A stretch of 7,940 bases of DNA from Sediminispirochaeta sp. (GTDB taxonomy: Bacteria > Spirochaetota > Spirochaetia > DSM-16054 > Sediminispirochaetaceae): contig DSBN01000060.1 in the NCBI GenBank assembly GCA_011046055.1, forward strand, positions 1-7,940, written 5' to 3'. How positions within the stretch are numbered: the first letter of the stretch is position 1; every line of letters starts with the position of its first letter. Both the position numbers and the translations under genes were made by a program. Under the pieces are notes generated by a model. That model did no database searches. It had not been told where the DNA came from and saw nothing but the letters and a program-made list of their open reading frames with translations. Below are positions 1 through 5,184 of the stretch, piece by piece.

Positions 1-9
1 CAACGTATT

Positions 10-15
10 TCCTCC
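10..15 (-). promoter_or_regulatory. Shine-Dalgarno for a leftward gene starting at the left edge
   Basis: On the minus strand GGAGGA lies directly after the stop codon of the leftward gene (TAA at 24-22). A TTG triplet occupies bases 3-1, seven bases past GGAGG, which is ideal start spacing. A following leftward gene therefore probably starts at this TTG, or at a start codon just outside the window, and shares a transcript with the gene before it. Nothing of its product can be read here. Confidence 0.5.
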
Positions 16-21
16 AGGAGA

Positions 22-462
22 TTATGATTCGAAAAGAAACTTGTACTCTTCCGAGCTGATCAGTTCGTCTTCGGCGTCTTGCTGAGACTCTTCGAGCAAG
101 AGCTCGCGAATCGCTCGGATTTCTTGTTCTTGTTTGGCATTGTATTTTTTATACTCCTCAAAATGGCTAAAAAGGTCAAGGGACGTGCCCTTTTCAGCGT
201 TGAGGAGTTCCGACAGCAGGTCGCAGTAGAGCCTTTTCGCTCGGTTCAAGAATCTCAGGTTTTGCGGTCGGTTGGGAAGCAGGTGGTTGGAGCTGAGATT
301 GCGAAACAATTGGGAGAGCAGATCGTTGAAAAAGACGATGTCGTGGTGGATTTTCCCTTCAAAGAAAGTTCCGTCCAGGGGCAAAAGCAGACTCTTGTGG
401 GTCAGTCTGATTGCTTCGTGGAGTACAAAGATGTCGTTTTCGTAATTGAGCCTACGGGTCAT
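22..462 (-). CDS. Hypothetical protein, 146 aa, divergent from rpsF
   Basis: I do not recognise this protein. It starts MTRRLNYENDIF and is predicted to be soluble and mostly helical, with no signal peptide or membrane segment. The second half is rich in Glu, Lys and Gln (about residues 100-135, around EEYKKYNAKQEQEIRAIREL) and could form a coiled coil; the end is acidic. ATG at 462 is the only usual start codon in the open frame near the N-terminus: upstream the frame runs to a TAG at 528-526 without ATG, GTG or TTG. No Shine-Dalgarno precedes it. The gene is transcribed away from the ribosomal operon and appears to be followed immediately by another leftward gene. The coding strand is inferred from a protein of normal composition; the long rightward frame covering the same bases looks like a shadow. 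Function unknown. Confidence 0.7.
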   Translation of the reverse strand: MTRRLNYENDIFVLHEAIRLTHKSLLLPLDGTFFEGKIHHDIVFFNDLLSQLFRNLSSNHLLPNRPQNLRFLNRAKRLYCDLLSELLNAEKGTSLDLFSHFEEYKKYNAKQEQEIRAIRELLLEESQQDAEDELISSEEYKFLFES

Positions 463-469
463 ATCTATA

Positions 470-496
470 GAATCGGCGAAAAAGGACCGTACTTGA
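470..496 (-). promoter_or_regulatory. Possible sigma28-like promoter for the leftward hypothetical gene
   Basis: Reading the minus strand, TCAAGTAC (496-489) is followed after 11 bases by GCCGATTC (477-470). This resembles the flagellar sigma28 consensus TAAAGTTT-N11-GCCGATAA at 5 of 8 and 6 of 8 positions, with the correct spacing. The expected start of transcription would fall at about 464-462, on or beside the ATG at 462. The message would then be leaderless, which fits the absence of a Shine-Dalgarno. The -35 part overlaps the -35 box of the rpsF promoter on the other strand. The match could be chance. Confidence 0.3.
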
Positions 497-521
497 CATT
501 GATTTTTCCATATGGTAGATT
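493..521 (+). promoter_or_regulatory. Sigma70-type promoter of the rpsF operon
   Basis: A perfect TTGACA -35 box (493-498) is followed by a 17-base spacer and TAGATT (516-521), matching TATAAT at 4 of 6 positions including the key T, A and final T. Transcription would start at about 527-529. That leaves a leader of about 50 bases before the rpsF ATG, and the leader begins with the pyrimidine-rich CCTCTTT segment. This is the only convincing promoter seen for the rightward operon. Confidence 0.7.
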
Positions 522-528
522 TCCCCTA

Positions 529-574
529 CCTCTTTATCCACCGGTATGGTGGATCACAAAAGTCCACAAGGAGG
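529..574 (+). promoter_or_regulatory. rpsF leader structure: hairpin plus anti-Shine-Dalgarno, candidate S6:S18 autoregulatory site
   Basis: A perfect 7-bp hairpin is formed by ATCCACC (536-542), loop GGTAT (543-547) and GGTGGAT (548-554). Directly 5' of it, CCTCTTT (529-535) can pair with AAGGAGG (568-574), the rpsF Shine-Dalgarno, over 7 bp with one G-U pair. The two helices would stack on the 5' side, leaving a 13-base bulge (555-567) on the 3' side. The fold would cover the ribosome binding site. In other bacteria the S6:S18 complex is known to bind an rpsF leader hairpin that displays a CCG trinucleotide mimicking its 16S site. Here CCG occurs at 541-543 at the top of the stem. Pairing is seen in the sequence; the regulator is inferred. 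Confidence 0.5.
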
Positions 575-578
575 AGAC

Positions 579-860
579 ATGCGCAAGTATGAACTCACCA
601 TAATCCTCGGAACCGAGGAGGATGAGACTTCTACCGGCAAACGGCAGGTGGAGGCTCTATTGCAAAAGACTGAAGCCAAGGTCAAAAAAAACGACGATCT
701 GAGCGTTCGTGAGCTGGCTTACCCCATCAAGAAAAGATACAAAGGGCATTACTACTACTACGAACTGGAGATGGACCCCGCGAAGGCTCTGGAGTTGGAG
801 GAGCAGCTGCGTCTATCCGATAGTCCTCTCAAGCACCTCCTTATCAACGCGGAAGACTAA
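579..860 (+). CDS. rpsF: 30S ribosomal protein S6
   Basis: This is small-subunit protein S6, which pairs with S18 on the platform of the 30S particle and binds 16S rRNA around helices 22-23. The 93-residue product has the usual bacterial S6 length and hallmarks: MRKYELTIIL at the start (first beta strand), RELAYPIKK and GHYYYYELE in the middle, and LRLSDSPLKHLLI near the end (second helix and last strand). The start chosen is ATG 579, preceded by AAGGAGGAG at 568-576; an in-frame ATG at 546 would add 11 residues but has no ribosome binding site and lies in the leader hairpin. It is the first gene of the operon, 21 bases before ssb. Control through the folded leader is likely. Confidence 0.97.
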   Translation: MRKYELTIILGTEEDETSTGKRQVEALLQKTEAKVKKNDDLSVRELAYPIKKRYKGHYYYYELEMDPAKALELEEQLRLSDSPLKHLLINAED

Positions 861-881
861 TCTATATGGGGAGGTATTAGT

Positions 882-1328
882 ATGGCCAACGATATAAACT
901 CAGTGGTACTCGTTGGACGTTTGACCCGTGACGCGGAGCTCAAATACACCGCCAACGGAACGGCGGTGTGCAAATTCTCCATTGCCGTGAACCGTCGGAA
1001 AAAGACTGGAGACAGCTGGGGAGAGGAGGCTAATTTCTTCGATATAACCCTTTGGGGTCGACAGGGTGAGGCAATTCACCAGTATCTGGGCAAGGGCAAG
1101 CAGATCGCCGTGCAGGGTGAGCTGCGTCAGAGCCGCTGGGAGCAGAACGGTCAGAACAGGAGCAAGGTAGAGATTCACGCCATCAACGTGCAGCTGCTCA
1201 GCGGCGGACCATCGGGTGGAGGCCCTTCGGGACCGGTCAATTCCAACGCCGGTTCTTATGGTTCATCGTCTACGGGGAACGATTTCGGAGGCGGTCCGGA
1301 AGAGTTCGAGGACGATATACCGTTTTAA
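882..1328 (+). CDS. ssb: Single-stranded DNA-binding protein SSB
   Basis: SSB coats single-stranded DNA during replication, recombination and repair, and recruits partner proteins through its C-terminal tip. The 148-residue product has an N-terminal OB fold (about residues 1-107) with typical family stretches: NSVVLVGRLTRDAEL, FSIAVNR, FFDITLWGRQGE and GKQIAVQGELRQSRW. A short Gly/Ser/Asn-rich linker (about 108-138) follows, then the acidic tip ending DDIPF, the conserved partner-binding peptide. Such proteins act as homotetramers. GGAGG at 870-874 stands seven bases before the ATG. The gene sits between the S6 and S18 genes, the usual bacterial arrangement, and shares an operon with dnaB, whose product works at the same forks. 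Confidence 0.97.
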   Translation: MANDINSVVLVGRLTRDAELKYTANGTAVCKFSIAVNRRKKTGDSWGEEANFFDITLWGRQGEAIHQYLGKGKQIAVQGELRQSRWEQNGQNRSKVEIHAINVQLLSGGPSGGGPSGPVNSNAGSYGSSSTGNDFGGGPEEFEDDIPF

Positions 1329-1364
1329 GAAATACTTATGGAGAGTTATGAAAGGAGAGACACA

Positions 1365-1766
1365 ATGTCGGATGAAAGCGTAAAAAACGCAGAAAATACA
1401 GCACCCTCTGGAAATGAAAGCAACAGAAACGAATCCAGCAGGAGAGACAATCGCGACTATCGCGACAATAGAGACAATCGAGACAGAGACAACCGCGACA
1501 GCAGAGACAGCAGAGACAGCAGAGACAGCCGTCCGTTCCGCGGCGGCGGAAGGAAGCCCTTTTTCAAAAAAAAGGTCTGTCGCTTCTGTACCCAGGATAT
1601 AGTCGCGGACTACAAGAACCCCGATCTTCTGCGAAGGTTCGTCACCGAAAGAGGAAAAATCTTGCCTCGTCGTATAACCGGGACCTGTGCCAAGCACCAA
1701 CGAGCACTCTCTAGAGAGATAAAAAGGGCGCGAGTTTTGGCCTACCTCCCCTACGCCAAGAAATAG
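1365..1766 (+). CDS. rpsR: 30S ribosomal protein S18 with a long RD/RS-rich N-terminal tail
   Basis: S18 binds S6 and the 30S platform near the mRNA exit. The conserved core spans about residues 68-133, with [31 protein letters not shown] and [12 protein letters not shown]. Cys72, Cys75, Cys108 and His111 form the potential zinc site found in Cys-containing S18 proteins. The product is 133 residues, against roughly 70-90 for common S18 proteins. The surplus is an N-terminal tail: a Ser/Asn/Glu-rich start, then a run of RDN, RDR and RDS units (about residues 27-56), then [10 protein letters not shown]. This tail should be disordered and highly charged. ATG 1365 is preferred over ATG 1338 because AAAGGAGAG (1351-1359) lies five bases before it, while 1338 has no good site. 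The gene ends 9 bases before the DUF2232 gene. Confidence 0.96.
   Translation: MSDESVKNAENTAPSGNESNRNESSRRDNRDYRDNRDNRDRDNRDSRDSRDSRDSRPFRGGGRKPFFKKKVCRFCTQDIVADYKNPDLLRRFVTERGKILPRRITGTCAKHQRALSREIKRARVLAYLPYAKK
1446..1532 (+). repeat. Degenerate RD-codon repeat tract inside rpsR, with a perfect 9-base tandem core
   Basis: Degenerate repeats of Arg-Asp units are encoded here. At 1497-1529 the 9-base unit GACAGCAGA occurs three times exactly, plus a further six matching bases, encoding Asp-Ser-Arg triplets. Upstream units are variants (GACAATCGC, GACTATCGC, GACAATAGA). Because the unit is a multiple of three, copy-number change by slippage would lengthen or shorten the S18 tail without a frameshift. 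Confidence 0.85.
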
Positions 1767-1775
1767 CGAGGTTCG

Positions 1776-2750
1776 ATGAGACCGGAAAACATACCGAGAG
1801 AATGGATGGAGATCGCCCTGTTTGCCGGGGCGGCGTTTCTGTTCTCCCAGATCAGCCTGTTGTTTTTCTTGATGGCCGTGCCACTGATCCTGTTGGGGAA
1901 GAGGCAGGGGCTTCGAGCCTTGTTGATTGCTGGGGGCTTTCTCCTGGTAGTTTTACTGGTACAGATATATTTTCGTGTCGGAACAATAGAAGAGCCGGTC
2001 CTGCGGCGCTTCTTTTTCATGATGAAGTTCGCCTATCCGCTGACAATGATTGCGGGGGTATGGATTCTGTTTTGGGCAAGGGGGCGGACGCTGTTCCGAA
2101 TACTGACGGCCAGCGGCTTTGTGCTGCTCATTAGTTTGCCCATCGCCGGTTATTATACCGGCAATCAAGAGGTGATGGAATTTCTGAAGGAGCAGCTGCA
2201 GATCCTGTTGGGCAATATTCAGGCCGGATTGAACAGCAACGCCGCCGGCGAGACGGAGATACTGCTGTCAAGCCTGGAGTCGGAGGAGCTGTACGAGCTG
2301 GTGAGCAAAATATTTACACGAAATTACCTGGTCAGTTACTTTTTGGTGATTTCGTTCTCCTGGTACGTGGCTGAAGGCTTCTACCACGGAATTCACGGCG
2401 GGCAAAACTTTCTGATAAGCTCATTTAGGCTTGGTGAGAGTTTTTTGTGGCCGTTTCTGATAACTTGGGCGGGAGTCTTGTTGGACGTGACCGTAGGAGT
2501 CCCATATCTGGGCTTTCTGTTTTGGAACTATGGGGTGATCCTGCTTCTGATTTACGCCCTGCAGGGAATCGGGATCATGAAATTTTTGTTCGGGCGTTAT
2601 GGAGTGTCCAGATTGATTCAGACACTCACCCTGTTCTCGGCGGTGTTGGTTATGATGACGCCGCGACTAAATCTGGTGTTGATCATCGGTGTCCCCTTGT
2701 TGGGAATTTCCGAGTATTGGGTTCGCTATCGGACCCCCGTTCAACAGTAG
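1776..2750 (+). CDS. DUF2232 (YybS-like) polytopic inner-membrane protein
   Basis: This 324-residue protein is strongly hydrophobic, with about seven to nine membrane helices: near residues 11-40 (one or two), 46-66, 82-101, 107-127, 182-200, 222-240, 242-263 and 282-310. A soluble, partly acidic segment (about 128-178) separates two membrane halves. The C-terminal part (LIYALQGIGIMKFLF, then a proline-flanked helix and LLGISEYWVRYR) resembles the end of DUF2232 proteins, and a DUF2232 gene (yybS in Bacillus subtilis) lies close to rplI and dnaC/dnaB there too, which supports the assignment. Its biochemical role is not established. GAGG at 1769-1772 precedes ATG 1776 by three bases, so translation probably depends partly on coupling to rpsR nine bases upstream. 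The 39 bases after it (2751-2789) contain only the rplI ribosome binding site. Confidence 0.8.
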   Translation: MRPENIPREWMEIALFAGAAFLFSQISLLFFLMAVPLILLGKRQGLRALLIAGGFLLVVLLVQIYFRVGTIEEPVLRRFFFMMKFAYPLTMIAGVWILFWARGRTLFRILTASGFVLLISLPIAGYYTGNQEVMEFLKEQLQILLGNIQAGLNSNAAGETEILLSSLESEELYELVSKIFTRNYLVSYFLVISFSWYVAEGFYHGIHGGQNFLISSFRLGESFLWPFLITWAGVLLDVTVGVPYLGFLFWNYGVILLLIYALQGIGIMKFLFGRYGVSRLIQTLTLFSAVLVMMTPRLNLVLIIGVPLLGISEYWVRYRTPVQQ

Positions 2751-2789
2751 AATGACCGTCAATAATACTTTCTGCGAAGGAGAGAAAAG

Positions 2790-3446
2790 ATGAAAGTAAT
2801 TCTAAACGAGGATGTCAGTAATCTCGGTGAAGAGGGAGATGTGCGAGAGGTGGCCCGAGGCTACGCGCGAAACTACCTTTTTCCGAAAAACATGGCCCTC
2901 CCATATACCAAGGAAAATATTGCCGCTATTGAAAACCGACGGGCGGCTATCGAGAAAAGAAAAGAAGAGAAGCGTCAAAATGCTTTGAGCCTGAAGGAGA
3001 AACTGGACGGCAAAGAGGTGGTGATAAAAATGAATGTCGGTGCCAGCGGTAAGCTCTTCGGTTCGGTCACCAGCGCTATGCTGGTTGACGAGCTGCAAAA
3101 AGAGGGGATCGAGGTCGAAAAGAAAAAGATCGATGTGGCGGCCCACACCATCAAGATGCTCGGCACCTATCCTATTAGAATCAAGCTCTACGGCGGGAAC
3201 GAGGCGGAGATCAAGCTCAAGGTGGAAGGGCACGGAAGCAGCCAACGGAAGCCGGAAGCTGAGCAGCCATCTGCTCCGAAGAATGAGAGCTCGGCAGACG
3301 AAGCACCCATTGTGGAGGATTCGAGTGAACAGGCGGAGGAGCAAGCCCCGGAGACCACGAAAACACCGGAGCAGATCGCTGCTGAAGAGGCTGTAGAGAG
3401 CGAAGATAGTCAGGATGAAGAGTCCCCAGAGAGCAAGGACGAATAA
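2790..3446 (+). CDS. rplI: 50S ribosomal protein L9 with an acidic C-terminal extension
   Basis: L9 binds 23S rRNA at the base of the L1 stalk and helps limit frameshifting. Residues 1-147 match the whole family: the N-terminal domain MKVILNEDVSNLGEEGDVREVARGYARNYLFP in register, the long linking helix (about 42-75, rich in Lys, Glu and Arg), and the C-terminal RNA-binding domain with KLFGSVTSAMLVDEL and an ending around GTYPIRIKLYGG. Common L9 proteins end near 150 residues; this one continues for about 70 residues of Glu-, Asp-, Ser-, Ala- and Pro-rich sequence to a terminal SPESKDE. The tail should be disordered and strongly negative, unusual for an rRNA-binding protein. AAGGAGAG at 2777-2784 precedes the ATG by five bases. 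Confidence 0.96.
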   Translation: MKVILNEDVSNLGEEGDVREVARGYARNYLFPKNMALPYTKENIAAIENRRAAIEKRKEEKRQNALSLKEKLDGKEVVIKMNVGASGKLFGSVTSAMLVDELQKEGIEVEKKKIDVAAHTIKMLGTYPIRIKLYGGNEAEIKLKVEGHGSSQRKPEAEQPSAPKNESSADEAPIVEDSSEQAEEQAPETTKTPEQIAAEEAVESEDSQDEESPESKDE

Positions 3447-3467
3447 AATAGCACAGGATCGGGTGAC

Positions 3468-4817
3468 ATGAATCCACCCAACAGACAAGGAAAGGTACCG
3501 CCCCACAATATAGAGGCCGAAAAGGCTACATTGGGGGCGGTTTTACTTGATGGAGAGGTCATAGGGACGGTACTGCGGTACCTGCGGGCCGATGATTTCT
3601 ATTCTCAGGCTCACAAAAAGATCTTCCAGTCCATCGTCGACCTCTTCAACCGCGGAGAGACCATCGACCTGATCTCGCTCTCGGACCGGCTCTCCGCTGC
3701 CGGTGAGCTCGAATCCTGCGGGGGACACGCCTATATTTCAGCGCTGACCGATGAGGTTCCCACCAGCGCCAATGTTGAGTACTACGCACGGATCGTCAAG
3801 GATCGAAGCGTGCGACGGCAGTTGCTGAAGATATCCACCGGCTTGATAAGCCAGTCCTACGACGAGGGGATGGAGACGCGGGTACTTATCGAAGAAGCGG
3901 AGCAGAGAATCTTCGATATAACCGACAGCCAGCATGGCGACTCCTACCGCGGCGTCCAGGAGATCATCGCCGATACCATCGAGGCGATCGAGAGGCTCTA
4001 CAACACCAAGGACAGCTATACCGGAGTTCCTTCCGGCTTTCCAGATATCGACAACATGACCAGCGGATTCCAAAAGTCCGAGTTTATCATCATCGGTGCC
4101 CGCCCGTCGGTCGGAAAGACCGCCTTCGCCCTCAGTATGGCGGCAAATATGGCGATTCACCGCAAGGTGCCGATTGGTTTCTTCACCTTGGAGATGTCGG
4201 ATATGGCGCTGATGCAGCGAATGCTATCGGCGGAGGCCAGGATCAACTCCGACAAACTCCGTACCGGTATGCTCCGACCGGCGGACTTTCACAATCTCAC
4301 CGAAGCGGCGGGCCGGATATACGAAGCGCCGCTGTTCATCGACGACACCCCCAACATCAAACTGCTCGACCTTCGGGCCCAGGCGCGAAGGATGAAGAGC
4401 AAGGAAGATATTCAGGCGCTGTTTGTCGACTACATCGGACTAATCGAGCCCGAGAACAAGGGCAACATCCCGCGGCACGAACAGGTCGCCGAGATATCCC
4501 GCTCCCTCAAGGCCCTGGCCCGGGAGTTGGAGTTGCCTATCATCTGCCTGTCCCAGGTGGGGCGTCAGAGCGAGGGAAAGGCGCCAAATCTGGCAGACCT
4601 GCGTGAGTCCGGCTCTATCGAGCAGGACGCCGACGTGGTGATGTTCCTACACCGCGAAAGGGAAGAGACCAAGGATGCGAAGGACGGTGGTGGTCCGGGC
4701 AACGTAGAGACGGAAGTGGTCATCGCCAAGCAGCGAAACGGCCCGGTAGGGACGGTAAAACTGGCCTTCCTGCCGCATTACACGAAGTTTGAGGCATTCA
4801 GCAACCAGAGAGGATAG
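3468..4817 (+). CDS. dnaB: Replicative DNA helicase DnaB
   Basis: DnaB is the hexameric 5'-3' helicase that unwinds DNA at the replication fork and binds primase. The 449-residue product has normal length and both domains. The N-terminal domain (about 10-150) starts PPHNIEAEKATLGAVLLD and contains the DFYSQAHKKIFQSI signature. The RecA-like ATPase domain (about 180-445) carries Walker A GARPSVGKT (210-218), the catalytic Glu242 in FFTLEMSD, Walker B ALFVDYIGLI (Asp321), the conserved DLRESGSIEQDADVV segment (378-391) and the arginine-finger region KQRNGPVG (421-428). No intein interrupts the Walker A or DLRESG regions, which are common insertion points. The start has only a weak ribosome binding site (AGGA at 3454-3457, or GGGTGA just before the ATG), so translation may be modest compared with the ribosomal genes upstream. 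Confidence 0.98.
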   Translation: MNPPNRQGKVPPHNIEAEKATLGAVLLDGEVIGTVLRYLRADDFYSQAHKKIFQSIVDLFNRGETIDLISLSDRLSAAGELESCGGHAYISALTDEVPTSANVEYYARIVKDRSVRRQLLKISTGLISQSYDEGMETRVLIEEAEQRIFDITDSQHGDSYRGVQEIIADTIEAIERLYNTKDSYTGVPSGFPDIDNMTSGFQKSEFIIIGARPSVGKTAFALSMAANMAIHRKVPIGFFTLEMSDMALMQRMLSAEARINSDKLRTGMLRPADFHNLTEAAGRIYEAPLFIDDTPNIKLLDLRAQARRMKSKEDIQALFVDYIGLIEPENKGNIPRHEQVAEISRSLKALARELELPIICLSQVGRQSEGKAPNLADLRESGSIEQDADVVMFLHREREETKDAKDGGGPGNVETEVVIAKQRNGPVGTVKLAFLPHYTKFEAFSNQRG

Positions 4818-4838
4818 AAGGGGAACAAGGAGGAAGAG

Positions 4839-5135
4839 ATGGGCTTGCAGGAGAACTACAATTTTGATTTTTTGGTAAATGAAGCCGAACGGATGGTCCT
4901 GGAAGAGCTGGAGCATCAGTTGGATTCGGAAAAAAATAAAAAGATCTGCACATGTGAAGAGTGCGTACTGGATATGGCCGCCTTGGCACTGAACAGGTTG
5001 AAACCCATGTACCGCGCCTCGCTGATGGGTACTCTTTACGCCCACAGTCTGCAGGAGAGCGAGTACGGGGAGGATGTACGAAACGCGGTGGAGGAGGCGA
5101 TCAGCAAGGTCGCCAAAAACCCCGCCCACGATTAG
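4839..5135 (+). CDS. comFB: ComFB-family protein, possible cyclic-dinucleotide receptor
   Basis: The 98-residue product fits the small ComFB family. It has an N-terminal helix with the NEAERMVLEELEHQL pattern, then a Cys cluster (Cys37, Cys39, Cys42 in CTCEEC) leading into VLDMAALALNRLKPMYRASLMG, the most conserved part of the family, and a C-terminal helix (about 76-93). The protein was named for the Bacillus comF operon, but most holders are not known to be competent. Recent work on cyanobacterial homologues describes cyclic-di-GMP and cyclic-di-AMP binding, which suggests a signalling role; this is from family knowledge, not visible here. AAGGAGG (4827-4833) stands five bases before the ATG, a strong site. 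The gene is 21 bases after dnaB, so it is probably the last gene of the rpsF operon. Predicted to be cytosolic. Confidence 0.85.
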   Translation: MGLQENYNFDFLVNEAERMVLEELEHQLDSEKNKKICTCEECVLDMAALALNRLKPMYRASLMGTLYAHSLQESEYGEDVRNAVEEAISKVAKNPAHD

Positions 5136-5147
5136 TCTTTAAGGGTA

Positions 5148-5184
5148 CAAGAAGGAAGCAGCACGAGAGGCCCGCGTGGTCTGC
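5148..5184 (-). terminator. Candidate terminator of the leftward operon in the convergent gap
   Basis: GCAGCACG (5158-5165) pairs with CGTG (5175-5178) and CTGC (5181-5184), giving an 8-bp stem with a two-base bulge and a nine-base loop. On the minus strand the hairpin begins directly after the TAG stop of the WD40 gene and is followed by TTCCTTCTT, a T-rich but interrupted tract, so it could end the leftward transcript. For the rightward operon the hairpin has no T tract, and no better terminator was found between 5136 and 5184. Confidence 0.35.

Noticed and set aside
463..469. TATAGAT on the minus strand as a sigma70 -10 box for the leftward gene
   Set aside because: It would place the transcription start inside the coding sequence past the only ATG, and no -35 box stands 16-18 bases upstream.
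546..578. Upstream in-frame ATG for rpsF adding 11 residues
   Set aside because: This ATG sits in the loop and stem of the leader hairpin and lacks a Shine-Dalgarno, while ATG 579 has an excellent one and gives the standard S6 N-terminus.
79..603. Rightward open frame of 174 codons over the left end
   Set aside because: It lies opposite the leftward hypothetical gene, runs through the rpsF promoter and leader into the rpsF start, and has no ribosome binding site. The leftward frame has the more natural protein composition.
1338..1364. Upstream in-frame ATG for rpsR
   Set aside because: No good ribosome binding site precedes it, whereas AAAGGAGAG lies five bases before ATG 1365.
1446..1532. 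Short repeats considered as a CRISPR or regulatory array
   Set aside because: The unit is 9 bases, contiguous, without spacers, and in frame with the S18 coding sequence, so it is a protein low-complexity repeat.
2802..3506. Leftward open frame of 234 codons opposite rplI
   Set aside because: It mirrors a certain L9 gene; its composition (runs of Leu, Phe and Ser) is what the antisense of Glu/Lys-rich coding sequence yields.
3990..4110. Possible intein or insertion in dnaB near Walker A
   Set aside because: The reading frame passes through the motif without interruption and the protein has the usual full length.
3738..4160. Leftward open frame opposite dnaB
   Set aside because: It is antisense to the conserved DnaB sequence up to and including the Walker A region and has no features of its own.
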